Positions 1 to 12,538 are shown, counted from the stretch's first letter. The stretch is DNA of 64,000 nt from Lunularia cruciata (GCA_948567375.1 OX419761.1:39780243-39844242), one strand, 5' to 3'. Program-made: numbers and translations. Notes: generated from the letters alone by a model not told the origin.

Positions 1-1250
1 TTCCAAATGGTAATGAACAAGATGTTTACACCAATCAATGGAAATTTTATGAGAAATTTCATTGATAATTTCTACATTTATGGGAGCAAGGAGTAAATTT
101 TTTATCATCTCATCAAATTAAGCAAAGATTAGATAAATCTAGTGCTTTACTAGTGCCAAAGAGGTGTATATTTGGGTGCTAAAGTGTCTTCTATTAAAAC
201 ATCTAGCATTGAAGGAGGATAAAAGAAGGTGAAGAAGATAATAGAAAATTTATCCTACCTACTTATCAAAGTTGAGATCCTTATTTAGGAAAGGTAGGAT
301 ATTATGGGAGATTTATTTTCTTGTTTATGAACATATCTTGTGCTTTATCTCTTGTATGAATTTTGGGAGATAATGCAACTTTAATAGGCTTTTTTTGGAT
401 TTGAAGAAGATACTTACGTACTATTGTGTCTATCTTAGCTAAGCTTTACATGAAGAAACCAAATACATCTATGATAGTAGTATGAAATAATCTAAGCCAA
501 AATGATGATGAAAAGAATGATCATCATAATTTCTATGTTAGCAAAAAAAATGGTTATTATAGAGAATAGTCACTATAATAAAGACAATATCATTATATGG
601 CTTGGTTGTCCCGTGGGAATTTTTGATGGTGGAGGTGAAATTTTTAGGAGTATTACTATAGTCATGTGTTACATTTCTCAATCAAGCATAGGGTTATAAC
701 ATACTATAAGCCAAATTCAGATGATCTTGTAGAGAAGACAAACTAATCTTACATACAATGTTGTCAAAGAATGGTGATATGGAAGGGGTAAATCAAAATT
801 GGGAAAAGAGCTTACATCAATCATCCAAAATAGATACTCTCTATTTTGGATAAATGATGGATTGGAGTCCAAAATACAAATCAAATGTAACCTCAAAACA
901 TTGCAAACTCTTGAATTTAACTTGAAAGAAAATCAAGTAGAAGATGTCAAGAAGCCATTCAAACAACTTCTTATGGAGATGTAAGAAGCTAGAGATATAT
1001 CCTTAATCCAAATTCAAAAGGCTCAAGCTTAACAAAAGAACCATGACAAGAAAATAGTGGAGAGAAGAAGTCAACTTTTCAAGAGATTGGAAATTGGGTA
1101 ATGCTTGTTAATCCAATTTGCTATTTATATAAAAAGGGGAAAGTTTCTACATTTTTCAATTAAAGAAGGTCTATAGTAATCATCCGTATGATATCAAGTA
1201 GAAATCAATTTCATAAATTATAATAAGTTGAAAATTTTCTAGTATAGGAA
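1..1250 (+). pseudogene. Decayed Ty3/gypsy pol remnant (RT end and integrase)
   Basis: Frames read through stops give pieces of a gypsy polyprotein. At 1-100 there is an RT-like segment (FQMVMNKMFTP, then FIDNFYIYG, resembling the F-I-D-D-F/I-Y motif of plant gypsy RT). At 540-700 an integrase-core-like piece (GCPVGIFDGGGE) appears. At 800-1150 an integrase C-terminal piece ends in a run like Q-K-N-H-D-K-K-I. Many stops and frameshifts and very few CpG show an old, dead copy. No LTRs or boundaries are visible, and the element continues off the left edge. Family assignment rests on motif resemblance only. Confidence 0.5.
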
Positions 1251-2849
1251 ATAATATTTCACTTTGATAGAAATAAAACTTAGTCTAGAGTAATGTAACA
1301 CTTTAAGGTGCACATCAACCTCTAATAGTATTTTGGTGATTTTTATTAAGTTGCAATTAATTAAGTTTAGTAATAACTAAGTTGCTATGGCTGAAAGGAA
1401 AGATCCAATATTAAATAACTAGATACTCACTTGAACCTTTTACTGGATTTAACATTGTATGTGAGTAGGACCTCTAAATGAATTTTATTTTGGATTATTA
1501 TCACCATCTTGGAACTTTGTGTGGCCTGTTTGACTATGTCAATAGAAGATATCCAATTCTTATTGGTTTGGTTCTGATTTGGATTGTCTCTCACTCAGAT
1601 GAACCTCTAATGGCTATTAAAGCATTGCATCATGGACTATAAAAGCTGAGAACAAAATTCCATAATACTACTCCAAGGCTAAAACTTCAAGGTACCTCCA
1701 AGACTCAAGACATTGCTAACTTGAGAACTCAATGAGAGAGAGATAGTTTCAAATGAAAGGATTATGAGTATATTTTTATGGATAATAATAGTAAGACTCT
1801 CTTTCTAAATCAAGTCCACAAGGGTTACTAGAATTGCCTTATCTTTAAATAAGAGTGCATAGTATAGTCCTTTCTTGTTGTAAAAAGTCCAAGCATAAGC
1901 TTTACTTGAAAAAGAGAAACCTTCAATAATATTTTACTGTTCTTAGGGATGATCTTAATTAGAGAAATATAATCTTAATTTATCAATGCAATGCTTTAAT
2001 GAAGTGATCAAAGTGCTTCTCCTTACTCACATAGATACAAAAGTTACAGATGAAATCTGTCACAAACTCCTTAATAAATGGTTCAAATTCAAACATCTTG
2101 TTAATGAATTTTCAAAAAGTTACTAGAGAATTATAAAGACCAAAAAGAAACACTCTGAACATAAACGTACACCAATGAATAATGAAGGTTTAGGTCCATT
2201 TGGTGAAAAAATTGTGCCTTATACTACTTTTTGTACTTTTGGAAGATACTTTTGAGAATATGCTTTCCATCATTAGACTTATTGAATATCTCCCTTTATA
2301 ATATTGAGTGTGATTTGGAAGAACACTTGTTGAATAGGGAGAGAAGATACTACAACAAATTTAATATAGAATGGTTAAGTCCAAAACACCATTCTTCTCA
2401 TGGTTTTTTATGTGCATAGGTATATAAATTATATAAAAGAACCTTTTGTGGGGAAAGATCCTTCACATGATGATAGATCTGATAGACATTGGCATAAGAA
2501 GATACTTGTGTCTTTTTTGGAATCTAGAGCAAAGGTTACTATTAAGTATATATATGTACCTCAAGGCAAATAACTCTACAATTTCTTTCACAAACTAAGT
2601 AATAACTAAATAAAATAGATATATTATATTTTGATGTTTGAATTATATATATAGTTTATTTATTTAATCTATTTGATTTATGTGGTTTGAATTTATTATT
2701 TGATAAGTTGTAAATGTTTCAACCATATGTATATATTTCTTTTCTTAATATTTTCTGTTAAATTATACTATTTTTTCCAATAGAGTCAAAATTTATTAAT
2801 AAAAAATTTTAACAAAATGTTTGAATCCTTCCCATTTCAAGAAATTTTG
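1251..2849. other. AT-rich stretch, no gene recognised
   Basis: Only short ORFs (for example 2231-2419) with no recognisable domain. Low CpG and AT-richness resemble the flanking decayed transposon sequence, so this is probably more transposon debris. Confidence 0.4.
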
Positions 2850-3262
2850 CTTTAAATGTATGTGAAACTTGTTTTGAGACAAATCAAGGTTTTAGAGAGA
2901 AGACAATGTGGTTATCCACTAAGGAAACATTTATCCACCAGTTTATTTGAGCCAACTATCAAAACTCTCAAAGATGCTAGTTATTGTATATCCATTGGCA
3001 AGAAAGCATGGAAAAGATTATTTGTCAAATCTAACAACGTCAATTGTTTTACAATAGCCAAAAGAGATAGGGATAACCCCATTGATCCGATTGTGTATGG
3101 CGGATAGAATTGCATTTCCCAGCCATTTCTCCCAATTTCTAATAGTGGTCCAATGATGTTATTATCATCCACTCCCAACCAAATCAATGGAAAATTTGTG
3201 AAATTCCTTGGTAACAAACCTATCAAATGGTAATAAAAAATTTCTATCAGCTCTGCCACTTC
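2850..3262 (-). pseudogene. LRR receptor pseudogene, downstream fragment
   Basis: Read on the minus strand, 2981-3259 gives leucine-rich repeats: LPRNFTNFPLIWLGVDDNNI, then IGPLLEIGRNG, then LLAIVKQLTLLDLTNNLF. After a stop a further repeat-like piece (LRVLIVGSNKLVDK) follows. This is the N-L-x-G-x-I-P/L-x-L-x-x-N pattern of plant extracellular LRRs with several key glycines and prolines lost. It runs in the same direction as the LRR pseudogene at 8803-10230 and is best explained as its continuation, separated by the copia insertion at 3267-8802. No kinase domain is seen. CpG is nearly absent here, unlike the other half. Confidence 0.6.
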
Positions 3263-3266
3263 AAAA

Positions 3267-3560
3267 AAGATGCACTATTATAAAAGTGAGTGTTGAGCAT
3301 AGTTGTCGTGGATGGTGTTGCAATATGGCAATTGATAATGTACATGGCATGGAATAACAAGGCAATAGGAGCACCTAATCATTGTGCACCGCTCCCTAGA
3401 TAATTACAATCATACATCACTTAGTACATATCTCTTCCAAATAGACTTATTGTAGTTCTTTCTTCCTTCTAAGATATGTACTTATACAATGAGTTTTCTC
3501 ATGATTATATGAAGTAAGAATATAATAATCTCCAATTAGCTTTCATTAGATTATGGGCCC
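3267..3560 (+). repeat. Copia left LTR, CpG-depleted
   Basis: It aligns over its whole length with 8519-8802: shared blocks include taggagcacct, aatagacttat and gttttctcatga. Only about two CpG remain against about twenty in the right copy; where the right copy has CG this one usually has TG or CA. Borders are estimates and no target-site duplication was confirmed. Confidence 0.7.
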
Positions 3561-6500
3561 CCACTAAGGTTATGCTCTACCTCCATATTTATTGCCTAAA
3601 TTGTATGCATGCATCAATTAAAAAAACTTGCATGCATGCATACCTATCTGCTCCTTTTTCATAGATTGACATCATTACCATAGTTGAACTGACATCAATA
3701 CACCAAAATGCATATCATGTTCATCCTTGACTAGCACAGACAACCGGCTCATTTGGAAATATCATTCTAAGCTTATACTACATGCCCAAGGCCTATGGGA
3801 TGTCACTTCGGAGCATGAAAGCACTCCAAAGATAGGATGATGACAAGACTTCAAAAAACTGGCTCAATGTTTGCTATTGAACTTGCTTAATTCCAAGCCT
3901 CTTGGGACAAACAGGACGGCAAAGCACACATGCATATTGGATTGATTGTATCACCTACAATAGCTCTCGACTTGATGACCTATAAGACAGCAAAGAAAAT
4001 GTGGTATAAACTTGTAGACACCTTTAAGCAAAAGATTGAAATAAATAAAATTGTGTTCCTATGTGAGTTTAATACACTCATACTCCATAGTGGAGAAACT
4101 CTTTCAATGCTCATTGCTTGATCTCACGAGCTTGCCAATAGACTAATGATGGTCGGCATGGATGTTGAAAAATATACTCAAGCTACAACATTACTTAGAG
4201 CATTTCTAACAATAGATTACTTGCTTACCTCTTTTCATGACTTTTATGGCTGTTACAGGAATTGGAGTCCTAGAGGTGACTGATGTTGAGGCAGCCCTAC
4301 ATACCAAGGAACTCCATGCCAACAACATGCAAAATTTCTAGATCAAGGATGTGAATCAGCTTTTGTTGCAACACCGTATCAATAAAAAAAAGTGCAAAAT
4401 AGAAGTTACTTGTGAATATTGTGGCAAGAGAGGCCATAGGGAGCTATAGTAGATTTTGTTTTCCTTGAGGACATATGCATCATATGTCACAAACTATTGT
4501 GCCTCAAAGAACACTACAATGCAAAGCAGCTTAGACTTGCTTGTATCCATCAATCAATAACATGCAATAACACCAAGTCCATCTTGTTATAGCTTCAATA
4601 GAAAAACCTACTTGGTCAATGGATGACCTACCATGACCATGAATGGTTGCTATTAGGCATATCTCTCGCATTGCACAATGGTCTTAGGGGCCTTGTTCTT
4701 GACTCAAGTGCAACTTGTCCCATTATGAATAATGATTCTGCACTCAATGACTACAAAGCACTTACCACCACTAAGCCTATCATCATAGAAGATGGTTGTA
4801 CTTCCTATGCCATTGTTATTGGCATAATTTTTTTGTGCACCACTATTGGACAGATTCTTGCCTTCCAAGAATGCTTACTTTGCCCCAACCTAGGCATGAC
4901 ACTACTTTGTATTCATGCATTTGGCATTTTTGGAACTTGGGCTTCCTTTGAAGGAAGTTCTGCTATTGTGTACAAGGATAGGTACACCCTTGCCCTGGCC
5001 ATAGTGGTGTATTGTCTCTACAAACTTGATGGTTCAATACTTTATCCCTAAGAGCTTAGTGCCACCACCATAACAAATAATGGAACAATCTAGCACCAAC
5101 ACCTTGGACACCTTGGTGCAATGTATATGGGCAAGCTACACAATTTTTCTATAGGCCTGCTTACTATACAAAAACTTACCTCATGGAGTTTGTGAACCTT
5201 GTGCACTTGCTAAGTCACACTAGTTACCCTTCCTTGATACCCATGTCATCTCAAATGCTTCCACGACCAACTTAGGATGCATCCATGCAGATTTAGTCGG
5301 TCCAGTGTGCAATAAATCACTACTTCCTTGTCATTGTTGATGAGTTCACATGCATAGTGGATGTTGTGCCCTTGAAACACAAATAAAACATATTGTAAGC
5401 ACTTAAAGTGTATCACAACAAGATGGAGACATCCTTGGGTTTTTGTTTGAAAACTCTATGCACATATGAAGGTAGCAAATTTATCAACTTTTTGTTATCA
5501 ATGAATGGCTATGTGAATGCATGATTACCAAAGAATTGTCTCCTCCTTGCTCACTTAAACTCAATGGTGTTGCTCAACACACTATCCGCACGCTTGTTGA
5601 ACATGCTTGAGCTATGATGCAAATAACAAAAGGGAAAATAACAAATGGGTATTGGGAGGGTGCCATCCTCACAACTGCCTACTTGCAAAACAGAAGTCCA
5701 AGTTCACACTTACACACTTACACACTATGGGAAGCTTGGAGTGGCCAAAAGCTAAACTTAGAACACCTTTGCACTTGGGGATGCAACACTTTCATCCATT
5801 AAGACCTACATAGCTTGGGCAAATTTGACTCACAAGCCATCAAAGCTATCTTTATTGGGTATGGCACTAGTTGATATATATTCTACCTTCCTGAATTTGG
5901 TAAATGGCTATGCTCATGACATGCTCATTTTGTTAAACACTCCACATCACAACCTATAGCCATTGAGGTCGATACCAATCTAACAACTATTACTTGTTTG
6001 AGGATGGTCTTGAAGATATAACTTTAGATGGGCTAAACGTTCCTAAGACCAACATGCCAACAACTCCAAAATCCCACTAGGTGCCAATACCAACTACAAA
6101 TCACATTGTTTTACAATGATCTACCTGCATTTCATGCCCATCTTGTCGATACCCAAAATCAGATTATGTTGCTACTACAACCTCCAATTACGACCTGTTT
6201 GCACATGATACAATTGACCTCCCATCATATCTTGCCTAACCAACCTCATATGATGCAGCCCTATGTAGCATTTATGTAGCACAATGGGGCAAAGCAATGC
6301 AACAAAAATATGACACTCTTCTCAATATGAATGTCTCCACCAATGCCATGTGCCAACTTGCTGCCTTTTGCAAATGTGACATGTTCCAAGTGGGTCTTCA
6401 AAGTCAAAACCAATGCACACATTGTTTTAGAATGATTCAAGGATTTCTTAGTTGCACAAGGCTATACCCAAGTCATTGGAATTGATTAAGTGACAACCTT

Positions 6501-8114
6501 TGCACCAATTGCTACTATGGCAACAATTTGCATCATGCTTGGCTTTGCTACAACACAACAACTACTCATTGAGCAAGTTGCGGTATCATGACATACGTAA
6601 ATGGAATACTCAAACATGATATCTATCTGGACCTACCACCAGGCTATGGTACACTTGGCACCATTTAGAAACTCCAAAAACCATTATATGGACTAAAAAA
6701 ATTGAGCCACGAGTGGTTCAAGACCTTCACAATGCACCTACAAGCTATGGGTTTTTCAACCTCATCTTATGACCAATGCCTATTTCACATCATTGATAGA
6801 GGTCAAATGTTGCATCTCATCTTCTACATGGACTACATTCTCCTTGTCACCGCTTCATCAACCTTACTTGCAGAAATCAAAAACCAACTTGCTGCCGCCT
6901 TTCAGGTCAAATAGCATAGTACCGCACGGTACCTACTTGGTCTTGAAATAATCTGGCATGATGATGACAACATGGCCATCACACAAACTGGCTATCTCAA
7001 ATGTGTATACTCAAATGGCCAATCTCTCCAATGCCAATCCCGTTTGCACACTCCTTTCCCTTGGAACACAACTTACAACAATTACCAATTCAGAAGTAAA
7101 AACCATGTGTCCATTTTGATAGCTCCTTGTCAAACTGAACTTTGATTCCATCTGCACATGATGAGATATAGCTCACAGCCTCTCTCTCTTTGTGCAACAC
7201 TCATCTCACCCAACTGACACTCATTGGGTGGCACTCAAACACATCTGCCGCTACCTTGTTGGTACAATTTATCAATTTCTTGTCTACCTGACATCCAATA
7301 GTGAGCTCACCCTGGTTGCATATGCTGATGTTGGTTGGGAAAACCAATTTTCATCTTGCAAATCTTATTCAGGAGTCATTCTATTGCTTAATGACACCGA
7401 AGTTATATGGTCATCTAAGAAACAAGCACCGGTTGCTCCATAGATAATGGAAGCAAAATATTATGCACTTGATGTTGCAGATCATGAAGCAACATGGGTG
7501 CAAAATATCATTGCATCTATGACTACATTTAAAGGCCCTATTGTCATCTGTGATGATAGCCACCGTGCTATTGCTGCAGCCTCCAACACCAGCAGACTCG
7601 CCTCAAGTAGAATGAAGCACATCAACATTGGACACCACTACATCAAAGACATTGTTACCAAGTGCATTGTCTCCCTTACTCATATCCCTATTGCCGACAA
7701 TGCATCACCAAAGTCTCACAACACTCTCACCAAAGTCCTTCCTGGACCCCCTACAACCCTACTCCTGGAGCAAATTGGCCTCTTCTCCGTAGCATTCTCA
7801 TAACCATTTACACCATTAGTTGTGTTCCCTCTTCTTGAAAACCCAAAAATCTCTTTTGCCCAACTACCACTAAATTTGCTTTGCACCCATCCCAGTGACC
7901 GCTACCAAAACAGCCCAACGCATCAACATCCACACCGGGAGCTTCTATGTGTGGTATTGTTCTCTTAAGCATCTACTCTTCTTGTTCCCCGTCTTTGGGA
8001 AAAAGGTACTTGGCCCTATTTTTTCTGACTTATTGTCCATTTCATCTATAAGACCTTTCCTTTGATACTCCATCTACAGCTTCAATGACCGTTTCAATTT
8101 CTTGCTTCTGTCTA

Positions 8115-8266
8115 CTTTTCACACAATTGGGGCTTAGCCCAATGTTACCTTTTTTGTCTCTCCCTTCTACGGCATGTTACTTTTTTTTTTCTCTCCCTTG
8201 TACGGCTTGATGGGTCTTCCCATCCTTCGTTTTTCCTACGCGGTCGCCTTTTTTCTTTTCACACAA
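8115..8266 (+). repeat. Short dispersed element, copy 1, with 12-bp direct repeats
   Basis: A 128-bp insert (8127-8254) is flanked by cttttcacacaa at 8115-8126 and 8255-8266, read as a target-site duplication. It begins with a near-palindrome (ggggcttagccc) and ends with cctacgcggtcgcctttt. About 32 bp (atgttac...tacggc) is duplicated inside it, which explains its extra length over the 97-bp copy at 27232-27328. It lies between the copia RNase H remnant and the right LTR. Confidence 0.75.
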
Positions 8267-8518
8267 GTGACAACATCCCTTGATGCTTCACCGACTCTGC
8301 ACCCGTTTCAGAATTTCTCTCGACTTTTCTTCCCCAAGGATAGGCTTATACTCGGTGCCCGACACTCACATCTTGATCTTAGAACTGGTATCATACAAGT
8401 CGAAGACAACACTGCAAGAAGTGACTCAACTATATTTCTTGCTCAAGTGGCACGCAATTACGTCTAGGGTTCAATCCTTCTCTTTTTGCGCTTTAGATTC
8501 TGTCCAGTTTCCAACTAT

Positions 8519-8802
8519 GATGCGCAATCGCGCGGCTGTCGAGCGTCGAAGTCGTGGGCGATGCTGCCATGTGGCACATGATAACGAATATGGCAAAGGA
8601 CAACGTGGCAGTAGGAGCACCTCAGCATTGCGCGCTGCTCACTACATAATTACTAGAAAATTACAACTCACTAGATAACTACAACCACACATCGTTCCAA
8701 AATAGACTTATCGCTTAGTGTTTTCTCGATCGATATGTACGATTAGTTTTCTCATGACTGTAGGAAGTAAAAAGTACAGCTATGTCCGATTAGCTCGCAT
8801 CA
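8519..8802 (+). repeat. Copia right LTR, CpG-rich
   Basis: It starts tgatgcgc and ends gcatca (TG...CA) and matches the left LTR at 3267-3560. It keeps about twenty CpG. Directly beyond it the minus-strand LRR reading resumes. Confidence 0.7.
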
Positions 8803-10230
8803 ATGGGTCCAGACATTTGATTCTTGTTAATGAAAAGTCTTCGCAGCAGCGTACAATTGCTAAGATTTTGGGGAATTATACCTGTCAACTCATTATCGAA
8901 AAGGAAATTCTATCTTATGTATTGAAGCATCCTCAGATCTGCTGGTATCTCCCATTGGAGTCGATTTTCATAGAGATGGAGCGCATGAAAAAAGGTGAGA
9001 CCTCTTGAACTAGATGGAATGGTGCCTGTAAGCTTATTATCACCCATGATTAATATGCTCAGCTTGCTGAGATTACCGAGCTCCCAAGATATGCTCCCAA
9101 GATATCTTAACTTGGTCCACTTCCCCAACGATGTTCACAGAGTATCTGTGAGCGCATTATTCCCCACAGACAACTCTGCCAACCCGATGAGATTCCCCAA
9201 TCTCCAAGGTATGTTTCCTGTCAAGTCATTGTCAGCTGTTGCAACTTTTCTAGCTATATACATCTTCCCAATGACGAGGGGATGGTACTTGCGATTGCAT
9301 TACTTCTCAAAGACAAGTATCGGAGCTCTGTGAGTCTTCCCGAAGTATTCTCCCCATCAAGTTGTTGTCCCGAAGACAAAGGTCTTGTGACTTTGTACGT
9401 CAACGACGACAACGCCAACGACCTGAGAATTGTACCTGTACTCGGATTACAAAAACAGAATCAACGCTTTAACTCTGTTCAGTTTCGCATGCATGTTGGA
9501 ATGGTACATTTAACCACATTAGCAAACAGATCCCACAGTTTTAGCTCTGTACAGTTTCCCAAGGATGTGGGGCTTGTACATGTAAGCTCATTTCTCCATA
9601 ATTGAGCACCGTCAACCTCCTTGAGTTTGCCCAGTTCCCATGGTAATTTTCCGGTCAAATTGGTTTCATGAAGATGCACGTATTGTAACGTGGTACATTC
9701 CGCAATGACGTGGGAATAGTATCTGCGAGAAACTTATCAGAAAGTCCAACCATTTCAGCTCAGTAAGGTTACCAAGTTCCCCTGGTATGCTTCCTGTCAA
9801 GCAACTACAACGTTAGGTCCGCCAATCTGCTGCAGCTTCCAACGAACTGGGAATAGAACCAGTAAATGCATTACCATACATATACATTATTCTTAGTCCC
9901 ATCAACTCCCCCAACTCGACCGGCATTTGACCTGTTACGTTGTTCATAGACAAACTGAGCTTCGTTATCCGGGTGCAACTTCTTATAGACTTGGGAATTA
10001 TCCTGATAACGAGTCGTTCGACAGATCTAGAGATTCCAGGAAACCTGGATGACACAGTATTGCCGAGGAAGACATTGCCCCTTGCAGCTGTATGCCAGTC
10101 AAATGAACTACTACGACCTAACCGTTGCAGGATTCCAACGTACACCTGTCCACATACTTGAAAGCGTAGAGAATAATGCGTACAGGTCTGGACGGCCTTG
10201 AAGACGTAGTTGCAGCTCCATCAGGCGGCA
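8803..10230 (-). pseudogene. LRR receptor-like pseudogene, upstream part
   Basis: Minus-strand frames, joined over several frameshifts and stops, give a string of plant-type extracellular LRRs. From the N-terminal side: ITKLSLSMNNVTGQMPVELG and MGLRIMYMYGNAFTGSIPSS (9813-10145); LTGSIPGELGNLTELKWLD (about 9730-9800); MHLHETNLTGKLPWELGKL and LGNCTELKLWDLF (9479-9679); LRYLGSISWELGNLSKL and MGDNKLTGTIPSS (8910-9128); NELTGIIPQNLSNCTLLRRL (8825-8890). This is the LxxLxxNxLxGxIPxxLGN consensus of LRR receptor kinases and receptor proteins. No kinase domain remains in the window. A possible LRRNT-like cap may lie at 10150-10290. The coding sequence is cut at 8803 by the copia right LTR and appears to continue at 2850-3262. 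Confidence 0.85.
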
Positions 10231-10325
10231 TGGAAGCAACTTGTCTTGCAATTGCAAGACTATTGTGCACATTCTTAGAACAATCATTAGACGTAGGAAT
10301 GGTCAAACCCTTCACATCGCACCAG

Positions 10326-10567
10326 GAGTGACTGTCCTTCGAACCTTCAGACGTAGAAATGGGAATTTCAAGTCCATGTTTGCCATGTGCAAGGAAACAC
10401 CTGATTTGGACACAGTGCAAACATGAAAATGAAAGGAAAAATGTAGTCTCGGGCCCTTTCATTTTCATTTCCATATTTGCACTCTGTCCAAAGCATTCCA
10501 AGCATGGACTTGGAAATCCCATTTGGCACTACGTCTAACGGGTCAGTCTAACGAAGGACAGTCACTC
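10326..10567. repeat. Long foldback (inverted repeat), arms about 112-118 bp
   Basis: The left arm (10326-10438) starts gagtgactgtccttcg and the right arm (about 10450-10567) ends with its complement cgaaggacagtcactc. Inner matches include the pair aagtccatg / catggactt and the pair gaaaatgaaagg / cctttcattttc. The loop is about 10 bp. The arms differ by small indels. It sits just upstream of the LRR pseudogene. It could be a MITE or a hairpin-RNA source. No target-site duplication was identified. Confidence 0.8.
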
Positions 10568-10777
10568 TAAGGACAAAATGCTCACTCCTTCCCCATGCGC
10601 TTGGTTGACGAAGTTACAAAATATAAGGCCAGCCGGTTGTAACCTCAATCGACCGCAACAGAACGGACAAGCCAATAACCTCCACCTTGCGTCGTCAATC
10701 ACAGCTATATACCCTCTTGAACTGTCTCTTGCACTCAAACTCTATGTAGCCCTTCATCAGTTCAATGTCATGATTTA

Positions 10778-11066
10778 CTAGCATTCACTCAGGTACGCTC
10801 ACCCAGGATAGCTCATTTTCAAGGAACTCATAGATTTCTGGTGCAATTTCATGATGTATTTATAATCAGGGAAAGCGTTATCACTTTAGCCACCAAGACT
10901 GTACGTAGTCCTACATTATCTCAGCTCAATATCAAGACTTACTTGCATTCACTCGGGTCCGCTCACCCAGGGAAGCTCATGTTTCACGGAACTCATAATT
11001 TCTGGTGCAAATTCATGTGGTAATTATAATCAGAGAAAGGGTTATCACTTTGGCCAAAAAGACTCC
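10778..11066. repeat. Imperfect tandem duplication, period about 165 bp
   Basis: 10778-10903 and 10943-11066 share gcattcactc, cgctcacccagg, aagctcat / tagctcat, tttctggtgcaa, attataatcag and gttatcacttt. No coding potential was recognised. Confidence 0.75.
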
Positions 11067-12538
11067 TTAGATTTTTCTTTTGTACATGTCAATTACTAGC
11101 GTATGGCGTTGAAGTCAAGAAAGGTGTACTGATGCAAGATGGAATCCGGGTTTCTAGCAACGAAGTGAACAATGTTGTACCAGTGAAAACCAAGTCCCCA
11201 CAAAACAGCCTGATACCAATTCACATGGAAATATAAACCAAGTTTCTAATCAAAGCGATTGAGTGCAGCCATAAGCTAGACTGCATCACAAAATCGAATG
11301 ATTCGGAGACTCGAGTAAAGATTGAATTTGGGAGCTGTTTGCACATAGAGGATTACAGGATTAATGTTGGATGCTTGATTGTAATTACTGTAAATATGGC
11401 AGACAGATATTTGTGAGTTGAATGAGGATCTGAAGGCCACTTTGAGATTCCTGCACCGCAGTTACCGCTAGTGCACGCTTACTTTCGACTCGTAAGAGTA
11501 AATCGATCTCCATGAACTGTGTTGTTCAGCAGTCCTACACGCACCTGCTCTGACATAACTATCGCGAAAATATCTGAAGAAGTCATATCTAATGCCAAAA
11601 GTTCCTTTTCGGCTCGCATTTCATGTTGCGGGCCACAGAAGGACCCAATTTGGAAATCAGGCGACGTTCAATAAGCGCATGGCTCATTAGTCAATGACAA
11701 CACTAATTTTGATTTGACTGTGCATATGGTGTTGTATATGTAACAGTGTACAGTCAAACCAAATGTCCCTTATCTTCCCTATTGACGTATCTACCATCTT
11801 CGATCCTGTGCGCTACGGTACAGAGTGCCACTGTCCTCAATAGTTCTGCTCAAAAGTCAGATCGGGAACCGCAAAATACTGGAAATCAAGGTGTGTTCCA
11901 TCGTTTTAGGTGGAGACAGTAGAGGGGAATACTGCTCAAAAGCTTGACTGGCTAATCGATACCAATAGGAGCTTAGATCATATGGGCAGATCTTCCTGAC
12001 TTTATGGTCAAGCTTAGTTGCGTTTAGTACTGGAGATCATGCTACAGCCCACTGATAATCGGAGGTCTCCCGAGTCTGCTCATTTTTGCGTTTGCGTTTT
12101 TACTTCCTCTCTAATTCATGCTTTAACTGTATAGAAACCAGGTTAAAGAGTAGCGATGGATTGAGCTCTCACACATGATTACAGGAGAAATACACTTAAT
12201 AATATACTTATATATTGATGGCCAAACCTCGGCGCATGCAAAAATCACAACCTTCCTTAGCTCCTTTACATCTCAGTGAAAGGCTCTAAGTTAGCGTATC
12301 GTACACTCTAACATTCACCTTTCGAGCTTACCTTGCAAAAGAGCAGGTAGCGAGCTTGTAGTGTCCTCACTACAACAGCTAATCCAGTTGAACCTCGTCA
12401 CATATGAGCAATCTAAAGCCATGTGCAATGAAACCCCACAACAAGAGCTCGATCAAGCTGTTGCGAGGTTGGACACAGAGACTATCCTTTCTATACGGCG
12501 CAAAATTGTAGGGCACAGAAACCTGCGAACTCACATTT
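11067..12538. other. Intergenic, including the likely 3' region of LEA gene A
   Basis: No supported gene. The right part (from about 12200) lies just downstream of LEA gene A on the minus strand and probably holds its 3' UTR. Small ORFs such as 12361-12570 show no recognisable domain. Confidence 0.4.

Larger units (their letters stand above)
3267..8802 (+). mobile_element. Degenerate Ty1/copia retrotransposon
   Basis: Domains occur in copia order: gag UBN2-like (3930-4260, KMWYKLVDTFKQK), zinc knuckle start (4408-4440, CEYCGKRGH), protease (4705-4730, LDSSATCPI), GAG-pre-integrase (5095-5220, HLGHLGAMYMGKL, CEPCALAKSH), integrase core (5220-5900, GVAQHTIRTL then NRSP and WGCN), reverse transcriptase (6380-6960, FLVAQGYTQ, YGLKKLSHEWF, FYMDYILLV) and RNase H (7190-7700, WVALKHICRYL, MEAKYYALDVADHE). 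In copia elements integrase precedes RT, as seen here. Numerous stops and frameshifts make it non-coding now. Related terminal sequences at 3267-3560 and 8519-8802 are read as LTRs. A clear primer-binding site was not found. It sits inside an LRR pseudogene and carries a short-element insertion at 8127-8254. Confidence 0.85.

Noticed and set aside
3604-3641. CATGCATG-rich palindrome (gcatgcat on both sides) as a regulatory RY cluster
   Set aside because: It lies inside the decayed copia leader with no gene nearby; probably a chance or transposon-derived inverted repeat.
8174-8678. Overlapping plus-strand ORFs of 97 and 132 aa
   Set aside because: They fall on the short repeat element and the copia right LTR; no domain, so they are chance frames over repeats.
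8995-9605. Plus-strand ORFs over 8995-9605
   Set aside because: They are antisense to the LRR pseudogene, whose repeat consensus is clear on the minus strand.
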